Assembly: GCA_052171895.1 (NCBI GenBank)
Contig: JBQMRN010000002.1
Coordinates: 248,001-312,000, forward strand
Direction of reading: 5' to 3'
Length of the DNA stretch: 64,000 nucleotides
Origin: Arsenophonus sp052171895
GTDB taxonomy: Bacteria; Pseudomonadota; Gammaproteobacteria; Enterobacterales; Enterobacteriaceae
A model generated the notes under the pieces. That model was given only the letters and a program-made list of their open reading frames with translations, was not told the origin of the DNA and did no database searches. This document shows, in pieces, positions 1 to 11,300 of this stretch (its first letter is position 1; every line of letters starts with the position of its first letter). Position numbers and translations under genes: made by a program.

Positions 1-460
1 TTACTGGCATGAGAGACCACGTGCTTTTTCATAGAAAAAAGCTTGCCGCGTGTGCCCCTCTCCCCATCTTCTCTACAGAGCTTCATAAAAATCACCGATG
101 GAGATGCCTTCGTAGGTACAGGCCAATGCTAGCAACTCTTCAACGCTTTTTGCATGCTTCAGATAAAGCGGTAGCAAGCTATTGAAGCATATTCTGTTGC
201 CGCTGCGATCCTTGATATTAGCTACTTTAATCTAAACATTACTAATACCAGTCTGTATGAGTTCGCTGTGGTAAATAACCGTTACAGATGAGTTCATGTA
301 AGGGATCTCATATGTAATATCATCTGATTTCGCAGATACCTTGTATGGTAGACTTTTTCATGACATATCATCTCTCTTTTGTTGAAATCATCTATGAAAT
401 CAATCAGTAGTGATACACTACCATCTGTAAAACCCTATTCAGCAGAAATGAGTATAACTC
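1..460 (-). mobile_element. IS256-family element, 5' part, cut by window edge
   Basis: Decayed IS256 (mutator-type) copy on the minus strand. The terminal sequence with agaaatgagtataactc near 443-460 matches the ends of the copies at 6258, 26216, 31867 and 59511. The segment corresponds to the N-terminal part of the transposase; the catalytic part would lie outside the window. No open frame of useful length remains. Confidence 0.75.
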
Positions 461-564
461 TTGATTGACTTATATAAATAGAAAAAATTATAGTTTTTAA
501 AATTTCAATATAGACTGATTTCTTACTAAGATTCAAACGTTTTTATTTTTTAATGTTGTTATAA

Positions 565-1601
565 GGCTATGTTGGCAAAGATTGTTGGTAGAAATCCCTT
601 ATATTTTATGAAGTATTTTCGTTACAGAACTTGCTATGAAAAAGCAAACAGTCATATAAATCAAAGATATTTCATTAGTACCTGCCAAAATAAAGCTGCA
701 TCTCATTAGTTGGCTCGATGGATAATCTATCGAATGAGGTCGATTCATGCATTGAAGCAACTCATTTTATTTTATCCTGCCCATATTGTCATAGTGAAGA
801 TGTTATCCGGTGGGCAGATTTATTATGGTTACAGCGATATCGTTGAAAATCTAAGATTGCAGAAAAATATTTAACAGTCTTAGTGGAATGGAAGTGCGCT
901 GGCAAAACTACATTTTAAGGATAATGTAGTTTACTTATCTACGATGTATGCTGAATAGCTTGATTTTACGGAAGTCAGGAAAACAAACAGGCATTGATTG
1001 AAAACAGGGTTTAGATGGTGTCACTGCTTCCTTGCTTCATCGGCGACACTCAATATAAATGTACTAAGTGATATTCTTGAAGTCGCTGAAACATTTTCTC
1101 TGAATCCTTTGAAGGTAAGCGTTTATATTCCACATAGGAAAGCTAGAAAACTCAGAAGAGGAAGAAATAAAAGAAAAGAATGAATCGTGCTATTAATCGT
1201 CCAAGATTGGATAGGCTCATGTGAGCGATGAGATTCTTGAAGAGTTTAATGCAGAGTATGTTAGCTGTTTTCTTGAACAGATCATCGATAAAGATTCCAT
1301 CCTTTGCTGAGATGACCTAAATAGTAGAAAACTTTTGCCAGCGAGCATGAAATTAGTCACCATCGCTTAATAAGGTTGTATAATTAGAAAGTTATTGGTA
1401 ATGAATTTTACATTTAAACTGTAAATAGTTATATCAGGTGATAAAAAAGATGCCTGAGTAGATTTTATGGTGTAGGGTTCTCGTTTTATTTACTGAATTA
1501 TCTAGTTTGAAAAGATTGTTTGGAAACCATAACAATTGAAATACAGAAGTGGCTACAAATTGCTCTGCGAGAAAGAGTAACAACTTTTGCTCAACATAAC
1601 C
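565..1601 (+). mobile_element. IS1595-family element, decayed copy A
   Basis: Near full-length relic of about 1.04 kb. It starts with ggctatgttggcaaag and ends with the inverted complement near 1580-1601. Broken reading frames recover an N-terminal zinc-ribbon segment (CPYC near 778-795) and a transposase core reading like VDETFF, HRKARK and SYHRLIRLDN, typical of the ISXO2/IS1595 group. Many stops and indels make it non-functional. Its right end cuts the 5' part of matP, so this insertion probably helped to destroy that gene. Confidence 0.8.
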
Positions 1602-1885
1602 ATAAAAAATTATATATCGGTAGATTTATCTAATCAAATGAAGCAAACGATTAGAGCTCCTAGAAAGCGACATTTAATTCCGAGCATCAGTACTCGTATA
1701 AAATTTTTATCTATTTAGATTTTCTTGTATGTTGTATGGAAAGCCTATCTATATTTAACAGGAAAAAGCTCTGCGTACTGTCCTAAAGCTATTGTGCATT
1801 TTATTGAAAATGTAGAGAAAAAGAGAAGTATGCTAACAAAATCTTGATATTTAAGGAGGTTTTACAAAAAACTGGGTAACTAGAC
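1602..1885 (+). pseudogene. matP: matP remnant (macrodomain Ter protein)
   Basis: MatP binds matS sites and organises the Ter region of the chromosome. Frame-shifted pieces read NEA...TIRAPRKRH, then IFLYVVWKAYLYLTGKSSA, then KAIVHFIENVEKKR, matching the C-terminal half of MatP. The N-terminal half is absent: the IS1595 copy ends directly upstream. There are internal stops. The position, convergent with ompA, is the same as in E. coli (matP-ompA-sulA), which supports the identification. Confidence 0.75.
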
Positions 1886-1942
1886 TAAAATATAATTTTA
1901 TATGTGAATTTTTAGCCACCTTGACAATAAATTTTAAAGCAC

Positions 1943-1971
1943 AAAATAACCCTGGAGGAAAGGGTTATTTT
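1943..1971. terminator. bidirectional hairpin terminator between matP and ompA
   Basis: Perfect stem aaaataaccct / agggttatttt (1943-1953 with 1961-1971) around a 7-base loop, with T-rich sequence on the ompA-distal side. It lies about 30 bases past the ompA stop, as expected for the ompA terminator. Confidence 0.8.
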
Positions 1972-2001
1972 ATTTGCAAATAAATAATTTTTTAAAAGGT
2001 A

Positions 2002-3045
2002 CTACGGTTGTGGAGTTACCTCTGTAGTACCTTGGATCTCAATTTCAACTCGACGATCTCGCGCTAAGCAATTAATAAGTGCTTGGCGAGGGTTTAGGTT
2101 ATTACAAGTACTGCCGGTTACTGGATTTTTTTCCCCTCGGCCTTGTGAACTAATTGCGTTTGCTGGGATACCTTTAGAAATCAAATAGCTCATAACGTTA
2201 TGAGCGCGTTTCTGAGATAAAGGTTTGTTGTAAGATGCTGAACCAATACGGTCGGTATAACCAAGAACCATAACATGACCTTGAGTTGGATCAAGATTAG
2301 TTAGTTCGGTATATAACTTATCAAGTTTAACTTTACCTACTGGTTTCAGGGTATGCTTATTAAACTCAAATAAAACGTTAGAACGTAAAGTGAAATGTTT
2401 GTTTTTAATTGGTCCTGCTAGAGGTGCTGATACAATTATAGGTGCTGCGTCTTGATTGAATCGATATGTAACACCAATGCTCAACATCCCATTATCTGGA
2501 CTAACGGATAGTAAATCTTTATTGCCAATATGACTTACCCATTGATAATCTAAACGAGTTACCCATTTTGGGGTAATAGCATATTCAAGCCCTAGCGCAT
2601 AAACTGGAGAAACAGCAGTGTCATGTTCTTTAAAAGAGGGTTGACCATCTACGTTTGCTTTTACGTCAGTATGGCATATAATACCACCGAGACGAGTATA
2701 AAGATCTAATTCATCTGTAAGTGGATAGCTTAGACGAGTGGTTAATTGAACACCCATCGATTTCAGGCTACCGTTATTTGGGTGATCAGAATAACTTATT
2801 CTGCCAAACCAGTCATAACCTAATTCGAAACCAAAATATTGATTATGTTGGTAACCAAGATAGGCACCAGTGCCTACTTGATCGCGCTTAGTCTTACCCC
2901 TGCTAATATTTTCACCGTAAGGATGAAAGCTGGTATCTTCAAAGTGTGACCAACCTAATTTAGCACCAGTATACCAGGTATTATCTTTGGGTACAGCCTG
3001 AACTGCAGTTGTGAAAGCTGCCACTGCGATAGCTATCTTTTTCAT
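2002..3045 (-). CDS. ompA: outer membrane protein OmpA
   Basis: Complete OmpA of 347 aa (E. coli 346). A signal peptide covers residues 1-17 (cleavage after VQA), and the mature protein begins VPKDNTWYTG. An eight-strand barrel spans about 18-195, followed by a short Pro/Ala hinge, then the OmpA-like peptidoglycan-binding domain at about 218-338. In that domain the diaminopimelate-binding pair is present: Asp265 in GYTDRIGS and Arg280 in SQKRA. The conserved disulfide pair is Cys314/Cys326. An extra cysteine at 124 in the barrel is unusual. The start follows a GAGG-type ribosome site. It anchors the outer membrane to the wall, which implies that the cell still has some peptidoglycan. Flanking sulA and matP are both dead. 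Confidence 0.97.
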   Translation of the reverse strand: MKKIAIAVAAFTTAVQAVPKDNTWYTGAKLGWSHFEDTSFHPYGENISRGKTKRDQVGTGAYLGYQHNQYFGFELGYDWFGRISYSDHPNNGSLKSMGVQLTTRLSYPLTDELDLYTRLGGIICHTDVKANVDGQPSFKEHDTAVSPVYALGLEYAITPKWVTRLDYQWVSHIGNKDLLSVSPDNGMLSIGVTYRFNQDAAPIIVSAPLAGPIKNKHFTLRSNVLFEFNKHTLKPVGKVKLDKLYTELTNLDPTQGHVMVLGYTDRIGSASYNKPLSQKRAHNVMSYLISKGIPANAISSQGRGEKNPVTGSTCNNLNPRQALINCLARDRRVEIEIQGTTEVTPQP

Positions 3046-3419
3046 TTTACGCCTCGTTATTATCCAATATAGGCATCAGTTTCTTGAGCTTTTTTATAAG
3101 CCGTATGCTTTAAAATATTTGTTAGGTTATTAACCACTACTATCTTTGTATCTACTTTATTTCTCTAAGAAATCATTCAAATAAAAAGCAGAATCAAAGA
3201 ACTACCTTAACGTTGTAAGGTCTACAACGAAGTTAAAAGTTACAAGTAGAGGAAATATTAATCTCATTAATTTTTTAAAAGGCAATCAATGAATTATAGA
3301 TTAATTCTATTATGAGATGCCATAGTTAAAGAATTAATAAAATGATTTATATTATTTTTTGTTTTTATCTATTTTTGTTTACAATTCATCAAATAGATGA
3401 GAAATAATCCTAATCTAGC
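3046..3419 (-). promoter_or_regulatory. ompA upstream/leader region with a hairpin
   Basis: AT-rich gap between the sulA remnant and ompA; it must hold the ompA promoter and 5' leader, although no convincing -35/-10 pair stands out. An imperfect hairpin at about 3206-3237 (ttaacgttgt / acaacgaagttaa) may be the former sulA terminator. No coding potential was seen. Confidence 0.4.
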
Positions 3420-3760
3420 CTAGTGATAATAATTAGAATGAATTTTTAGTTGATTAGAATGGCTGGCCCTGGCGCAATTTGTATTTTTAGGCCGCCATAT
3501 AACAAAGCCAATTCTGTTTTCTATCTGTCCTGCATGCTCTAATGCTGTAAACATGATGCTGATAAAGTCGATAAGCAGGATAAAGATCCTATAGTTACTG
3601 CTAGATAATGATTTTATCATGGCAACAACGCTCATTTCTTAGCTTAGTGAATTTATTTATAATATTTTATTTAATAGTAGCTCTGAATTAATCAACCAAT
3701 TATGCCTTAATTTTCGGTTAAGATCTGTAGCAATAATAGCCAACGAGATTCATCGCTAAG
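3420..3760 (-). pseudogene. sulA: sulA remnant (SOS cell-division inhibitor)
   Basis: SulA inhibits FtsZ during the SOS response. The last 71 codons (from 3635 down) read MIKSLSSSNYRIF... and end with SHSNQLKIHSNYYH, a close match to the SulA C-terminus (SGLKIHSNLYH). Upstream the frame breaks and the N-terminal roughly 90 residues are not recoverable. It sits upstream of ompA on the same strand, as in E. coli. Loss of this division brake is common in host-restricted bacteria. Confidence 0.75.
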
Positions 3761-3799
3761 TCAGCGTAATACTGATATCAGTAATACTTCAACCATAGG

Positions 3800-4850
3800 T
3801 GTTACATTCCGAAATAGTATAGTTTTTTATTAAATAATTCAGGTTTAAACCTTGAATCAATTTCTCAGAGACTGAAATAAAGTTTTACTACCTAATCCTG
3901 ATTATGATAATTCCTAATTGTACAGCTAAACATATCGATGCAGAGTGATCTCAAACTCTTTACCAGAATTAAAATGAAGGCTTTGTAGCCATCATTTTCT
4001 ATACTGTCCATTAAATCGCTCGAGCATACCATTCGTTTGAGGATGTATTGGTAGGCTAAGTCGGTGTTCTATACCAAGCTCTGTACACAAACGGTCAAAT
4101 TCATGTTTTTCTCGATGTCTGAATATTTTTACAGAGAAAAAGGCAGTCTGTAAATTCTTTAGCATTGTCTGATAAGTAACTGGATGGATAGCCATGAGAG
4201 ATATACTCAATTAAGATCACGTAAGAAGCCTTGACTACATTGGCCGAAGTCTTTGGCTTATAAAGACGGATAAAAATCCATTGAGTCGAGTTGCACGATC
4301 TATATCTACGAAAAGATAACATTGTGAAGTTTCGTTTAGCATTTTCTGAAGATATTTCATATCTACGTGCAGATAAAAGCAAGCTCATAGCTTTTAAACG
4401 CTTTATGCTTCGGCTTCATGGCTTCTTTGCCTCATTTTACATAAATTCTCCCACTCCGTGCAGGCATAAACAGCGATCCAGGCCAGGATCGAAGATATAA
4501 CGCCTTTAGGAATTCGCGTGCAATTGCTAGCAGATCGGCGAGAGGGAGAAAAACGTTTTTCGCAGGAAAATGACTACGGCTTCTTGAGCGGGCGACAGCG
4601 TGGTTAGCAAAGGATAGGAAATATGGCTGTGATCATTAACATCATCTTATTTTTATTCTTTAGAAACGGTAAGTGTGGATATATCATAACCATTAGTTTA
4701 GCCAAAATAGATGCAGGCTCTTTGCTTATCTGAAAGCAGCTCTAATTTTAGATGCTGTAGTTGCCTGATGATGGAGCCTCATCATCATGATATTTTTCTC
4801 TCAACTATATCCCTTAGTAGCCATCTTGCCATGAATAGGCTTTGTGCAGA
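3800..4850 (-). mobile_element. IS481-family element, decayed, truncated by IS256
   Basis: Minus-strand relic of an IS481-type transposase with an integrase (rve) core. Recoverable pieces include the HEFDRLCTELGIEHRLSLPIHPQTNGM.ERFNG block near 4000-4110 and the TDNAKEF-like piece near 4150. The left end begins tgttacattccgaaatag near 3800, matching the copy at 13289. The 5' end is missing: homology to the other copies stops at 4850 exactly where an IS256 terminus begins. Confidence 0.75.
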
Positions 4851-6258
4851 GTTATTAACAAATCTAGTATATGATGCTCAGGCTCTACTTCTGATGTTTC
4901 ATAAATCTGTTCTCCATCCTTAAATTGAAGATTGTTTAGCACTTTGGTTAGCAAATCAAATCCCATTAGCCGGCTCCATTTTTCTGAGCAGACAGGAATG
5001 GCTTAAATACCATTGAAAGGTTTGTTTTTCTTGAACTACAGTTCTTTACATGTCAGCTTCGTAGCCTCACTCTTGCAAAAGCCGATTTAATCTCCTTCAT
5101 TGTTCTTATTAGCAGCTAACTACGCTGACAGAAAGTCGTAGAATGGCAGTAGTTTTTCTCGATCTTTTTTTAGCTTCTTCATTGCTGTAGGATATTTCGC
5201 TGAAAACCTTCCCAACAAAGCATCAAGGGTGTTAATTAGCAGCATCACAGCTATCTGGTAGCCAGACCTCCCGCAGCTCAGCCTTAATTTTGGTTGCATG
5301 CCTTTGGGGAGTGAAGCTAGAACATTAGCTGTTTTGTATACCTAACAGCGTTGGTGCTGCGTGTCCTGGAATATCTTTGCTATTGCATTCCAAAAATTAA
5401 GGGTACCATCTCTCGTAGCAAGATTGGGAGATACGCGGTTAACCTCTAGGCGATTGTAGCCCATTAATGAGTTCAGCTAAGTTCACTTCTGACTTTCGAT
5501 AAGTATCTTCGCCAGTAAGTAGCTCTTTACGTCTCCATGCGTCAGTAACCATGATAATGACCACTAGGCAAATGCGATCATTTTGGCTGAGAGGATGGTA
5601 TATGGCATTGCCCCATAAATAAACGTAGCGCATATCGCTTAAATCACATAGGCAACCCTTCCTCGCGTCGGCGTTGCCAGTGCTCTTCAAGGCATTGCTG
5701 TCTCAATCTATTTATGTACTGGCAGAGAGAGATTATGTGCTTTTTCACTAAGAAGGCGGCCCCCAGGGCTTCGTGAAAATCAGCGCTTGATGTGCCTCGT
5801 AGGTAAAGCCATGGTAGGGGAACTCTTCGAGGTTTTCCCACGGTTCAAATAAGGCTGTAGCAATGAGCTATTGAAGCATATTCCGTTGCTACTGCGATTC
5901 CTGACCTTAGGCACTTTAATCTCAATATTGCCAATAGCAGTCTTGTATGGTTCAGTGTACTGAACAACCGTTTACGGACGGACTAGCATGGGGTCACGCC
6001 CGTCGATAAGGCGGTGTTTAGTATGTTCTCGCAGCATGCCTTCGAGCTCAGTCTAAACCGTCGGTAGCTATCACCTGCCTGGCAGCATTACGGATGAGTT
6101 CATGCAAGGGATCAGAGGTAATATCTGGTTTCGCGGATACCTGTAGAATAGGCTTTTCATGGCATATCATCTCTCTGTTATTGAAATTATTTACAAAATC
6201 AATCAGCAGGATATGCTACCTTTTCGAAACCAAATATAGCAAAAATAAGCATAACTCA
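4851..6258 (-). mobile_element. IS256-family element, decayed full-length copy
   Basis: About 1.4 kb, minus strand. The 3' terminus gttattaacaaatctag lies at 4851 and the 5' terminus (aataagcataactc) near 6258. Broken frames read like an IS256 transposase: PWLYLRGTSSADFHEAL near 5790, CDLSDMRYVYLWG near 5640 and VTDAWRRKELL near 5540. There are many stops and shifts. It is inserted into the IS481 relic to its left. Confidence 0.8.
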
Positions 6259-6594
6259 TTATTTTTCAGTCTATCCTATAGATAGATATATCCTTTCTAA
6301 ACTTTTTTATGGTGAAAAATTTTTTGCATTTCGTTTTTTGGAAGAAAGTTGCTTTTTTTAAGTAAGGTATTTTGTATCTAATTTTTACCTTGACGGTATA
6401 AAAATAAACAGAGCAATAGTGTGATTAGTTAAAAATGTTTTAGCATGCCATTTAATGGCTGTTATTTTACCATAAAGGATGGACAGAGAAAGATTGCATT
6501 ATTTATTATTAATGTCTTCTAATCTTGTTTAATTTAACTAAAATGTAAGAGTTTTTTATTGTTATAGAGTTTACTTTTCATTAAAAGTTTTGGC
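6259..6594. other. non-coding gap upstream of tamA
   Basis: AT-rich sequence between the IS256 end and the tamA start. In E. coli the divergent msrA lies next to tamA, but no msrA remnant could be recognised here. Probably the remains of the tamA promoter region. Confidence 0.4.
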
Positions 6595-7616
6595 GTGCCA
6601 AGATATTTTTTTATTTATTTTTTTGTATCTCGATGGGAGTACTACTTGCTTAATGATGCCAATCATTATTTAAAAGTTGAGAAATTAACAGGAAAACTTA
6701 AAAAACGTTTATATTTATTCAGCTCTCAAATATCACTTAAGATGATATTGCTACAGATGGCCGTGTTTCTGAGTGAGAGTCGATAAAGCCATTCGTTTAG
6801 GATTAATGGCCTTAGGTTATTATGAACCCACCATTGAAAATTTTATTATCAGGAATTTAAGCCTTCTTTCGACCCAATTTGATACCAAAAGTTGATCCAG
6901 GAAAACCTGTTCATGTTATAAATGTTAAGTTATAACCCTAACGGGAGCGGTTAAATATGATAAAAACTATGCAAATGATATAACACGCAACACCACCAAA
7001 ATGAATTATTCGTTAATCATGGCGAGATTACTAAAAGATTTAAAGCAGGAATTAGTCACCTTGTGGTGCGTAAAGGTTATTCTGATGCAGAAAAAGAAAA
7101 GTCAGTGTAGGGGTTTATTGGCTCATAGGGCTTCTTCTTTACTGGATATTTGATTTCAATAGTGCTGAGCGTTATCCGCTTCGGTACCATAAAATATGAA
7201 GGCATTCAAAATTCACGAAGATTATTTAAATAATCTTGTTTCTTTTAACAAGGGGACTATTATGCCTCTGAGCAATATTGGCTGAATTCAATTAATTATT
7301 AGTCAATAGCAGTTAGTTAAATTCCGCAATTGTTACATCTGATTTTAATAAAATAGGCAAAAAGGCAGACATATTCTGCCAATTTATTGACTATTGCCAC
7401 GTGCATATAATCATCTTGAATAGGAGGTGCGGGGGTTATTCTACCGATGTAGATCATCAAGTTAAAGGTACTTAAAATAAACTCTGAATTAATTCTACAG
7501 AATAGAGCTTTACTTCCAGTTTTAATCTTTTAAAACTTGAATAAATTCTTCATGTAAGCTATAAAATTTTGCTAAAAAAAAGTCAATTATAACAATATTA
7601 TGCCGTTCAGGTCGGC

Positions 7617-7658
7617 TTTAAACGTAGTGACCTAAATTTTAAACGTAGTGACCTAAAT
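7617..7658 (+). repeat. perfect 21-bp tandem duplication in tamA
   Basis: Two identical 21-bp units, 7617-7637 and 7638-7658, each encoding FKRSDLN in the tamA frame. The duplication adds seven residues without shifting the frame. Confidence 0.9.
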
Positions 7659-7823
7659 AATACTCAGTCTGATACGACAACCCTAAATTTATTAAGAAAT
7701 TGAGATTATTAAAAGGTTAGCAATATGCTATTAATTTTCTCTTGAGTTTCAGCTATTTTCAAGAAAAATGTAATCAATACTACTTGCTTCTATATCCTGG
7801 AGCTAGTCTTATCCGGATGCGAC

Positions 7824-7863
7824 AACATAGGGTGCCCTTACTAAACATAGGGTGCCATTACTA
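7824..7863 (+). repeat. 20-bp tandem duplication in tamA
   Basis: Units 7824-7843 and 7844-7863 (aacatagggtgccNttacta) differ at one base. At 20 bp the duplication shifts the tamA frame. Confidence 0.85.
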
Positions 7864-8395
7864 TTTGGGGGGTAGCTAGCGATATACTATTGATATTTAT
7901 CATACTGCCTGGAGTTCAGATATCGATTTTATCGTATTACAAGCAAAAAATATTTAGATAAAAAACTATAAAAATGGCATCCTTTTGTGGTAAGAGGCCA
8001 TTTTAGTTGGATAAAACCTAATTGATCAATTTAAAAAATTTCACCTGATCTACATTTTTTCCTGCTGCTAATCTCAATATTAGGGTTATAGTTATCAAAA
8101 AATTTCACCCACTAATAGGCAAAGCCAAAGAAAATTGACTGATGCTTTAAAATTAGCTGTTGGCTCATTGGAATATCAATATAATGTAACGGATAACAGT
8201 GATTGGGTAAAATATTTGTTGATGGTGGTGAGGAGGTGGTAAATAATTTTACTAAAAATAATTTTAAAGTCTGCGCTGGCATTGGTATTCGCTTGGTTTC
8301 AGCGGTTTGGCCTATTAAAGTGGATATTACTGGGCCGGTCAGTGATCCTGATAATAGCAAAGTACAGTTTTATATTGGGTTATGAGTGCTGAACC

Positions 8396-11300
8396 ATGAA
8401 ATGGATAAAACCTATTAGTCTGGGTTTATTATTTTTGTTATTAATATTGTTAACGATGATTGGTTGGATACTTACTACCCAATCAGGACTACATTTTGCT
8501 CTTAATACAGTGGTCAGTGGTGCGTTGGTTTGCATAATTAGAAATTACGACCATTTTTGTAGCTGTGATTTAAATTTGCAGGGAATTTGTTATTAAATTA
8601 GGGGTATTAAATGTTGATGTTGATAAATTTAATCTTTCAGTGTAAGACAACTGTTTAAAAAATTTTTAATTATGCGTTAATAATATTTCAACTGACGGCA
8701 TCAATATTAAGCTTGATAGCAAAGCTCTTTCCATCTGCTAAAGAGCTAGTCAGCTTAAAACCATTAACTAAACTGTCGACGCCTTATTTTATTTTGTTAA
8801 ATTAGTTAACACTGAAAATATCAATATCCAGCTTGATAACACCTGAGTTTCGTTAGGTGAATTAACAATAGCAGCTGATTGGTAAATTAATCTATTAATA
8901 ATTAAATCTATGATAATTAATGTATTAATAGTTTTTCACTAAAAACTGTAGCGAAAGAAAATAAAACGAAAAAACACTAACAAAAATAACTAATCAGATA
9001 GCAGATAAATCACCAACTGAAATATTAAAAGCACTGTTTGCTTAGCCTTTATTGACTAGCTTACCTGAAATCTTGTTGCTTATCGATATTAATCTTGAGA
9101 AGATCCAAAGGATAAATTGGAATTTAAGTGGTTGCTACTAATGTAGCAATTGATAATTTAATATTAATAATGGCGAGCGTATAAAATCAGCAAATAGTTA
9201 TCAAACAATTTATTATTGTGTTGCCTGAAGGCAAGATTATTATCACCATTGCTGGTGCTAATTTTTTACCTCAGCAGTGGCTGCTCAATATTGCCGTGCA
9301 AGCTACATTCTATCTTAACGATCTTAAAGGGCAATAAGTTGATTTGAAAGTAGTTTACAACAGCTTAAAGTAGCTTACAACAGCTTAAATTAATATTAAG
9401 TTTAACAGATCGTCCCATTAAGGCTAATTTTGTCACTGAAACAGCCTTATCACAGGTTGGATTAGCAATTCAATTAACGTTAGAGAGTCTGCAGATTAAT
9501 TAGCTACTATAAGGTGAACTAAAATATCGTTTAAAGGATCTACGTTTACATTTGAATGGTAAGGTAACAGGTTATAATCTTTCATTTACGAACCGATATT
9601 AATAGGTGGTGGATCCTCCTAGATTGTTAACCTTTGATCCTAAAGGGAATGAAGAACAGTTTCGCTTAACGCTTATGCGATTAAATATGTTGCAGGCTTA
9701 AATAGAATTAACCGGTATTATTGATTGGAGTAAAGGAATAAGTTGGAATGGGTTACCAACCTTTATCCGATATTAATACTGTAAACAATAATAGCCAGCT
9801 AAATTGCAAGGTAAAATCATCACGATAGGCAGTTTATATGTTGGTAGCTGGTAATTAAAATTTTCTGAAATTAGCTTGGAGATGGTAATTTAAAAAATAA
9901 TTTATTTACTGATACGCGGATAGTTAAGTGGAAACGCCGCACAGATTAATGGAACATTTCTTTTCTCAAAATCTTACTTTGCCGCAAGAAATTAGATATT
10001 AATGGACATTTAAGTGACAGATGCAACTAGATGGAATAATTGATGCCCAAGCTCTCGATGCTGTATTGCATGATTTAGCAGATGTAATAAAGGGACAATT
10101 AAAATTGCGAGGTGATTTGAAATCACTTCAATTAATGGTTGATATTCATAGCTCGTAAACTTAAATAGCAAGCTAACTTAGCTATTGATAAAGCAACTAT
10201 TCAAGATAATATGCCTTTTGATAAGATTCATGGCCAGTTAACCCTTGCTTATTCAGCAATTGAAACAGGCGGATTTAGTTATTCATAATTTTAGCTTGGA
10301 TGCTAAATGTAATGAACAGCTAGATACTGTAAAAATAAATATCGATGAAAAGCCGTTTCAGGCCAGTTAATCCTGAAGGGCAGTTTTGATCGACAAAAAG
10401 TGTTATGATAAGGTTTTTAAATAATATGTTATTTAACAATCCGATCGATGAATGGCAGTTAATTCAAGCTATGGCTATTGAGTATGCGTATGCCAATCAA
10501 CAACAGGAAATCATGATATTCATTTCCCATTGTTGGTTAAATCTCAAGGGGAGATGTTTGTCTGTCTAAAACAGATAAATTTAGTAAATTCTTTTGTAAT
10601 TTAGATATTTCTGCTATATCAGTTTAATTTAACGCTGATCAAATTATTTTTACTACCGAAAACTTAATTAACTTAGCAGTTTTGATGCTGATCTAAAAAT
10701 GAGTTAGTATGCCTATTTGTGTTCACCATAGCTAAATTGGTAAAAGTAAATTTACTTGGTAATGGCTTAAAATCAAGCAATTGATTGAAAGGTTATTGTT
10801 AATAGTTGAATTTTAAACATTAATATTAAATGCGATATTAGTACTGCTCTAAGGCAGTATTAGAGTGGTTAATATAAATTAGCAATAATGGTAAATTTTC
10901 AAGCAATATACGGATTGACGATCTGAAACAAAGTCCTAAATTATTGGGTAGTATTAATATTGAAAATATTTTATTAGCCTTAATTCATCTTATTTTAACT
11001 AAAGGTAAAAGGTTGATAGGGATTTAAATGTTGAGATCTAAGGTTATCTGGCAATATGAAACAGCCGCTATTAAATGATAATTTGGCGCTTTCTAATATG
11101 ACAGCAAAAGGATACTGGTTTCCATTTAATATCAATCAGGATTTCATTAAACTGAATTTAATGAGAACTCAATCTTAATTAACAGGAAGTATTAATACAT
11201 CTCAAGGTTATTTGAAGTTAGCTGACGATGATGAGGGAGATGAAGATTGGCATAAGCTAAAAACCTGGCAAGCAAAAATTTCTGCTACATGTAATAAACT

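Larger units (their letters stand above)
6595..8385 (+). pseudogene. tamA: tamA pseudogene (Omp85-family TAM subunit)
   Basis: TamA is an outer-membrane Omp85 protein that works with TamB in outer-membrane assembly and lipid transport. The length matches a full tamA (about 577 codons in E. coli), but the frame is broken many times. Recognisable pieces are the POTRA start (YLKVEKLTGKLKK near 6670), GFKRSDLN with SDTTTL (7610-7690), YPGASLI near 7795, and the C-terminal barrel end from SLEYQYNVTD near 8165 to SKVQFYIGL at 8382. Two short tandem duplications lie inside. It is followed at once by tamB, the usual operon order. Confidence 0.85.

Noticed and set aside
998..1183. 61-codon frame as a real small gene
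   Set aside because: It is a piece of the IS1595 transposase.
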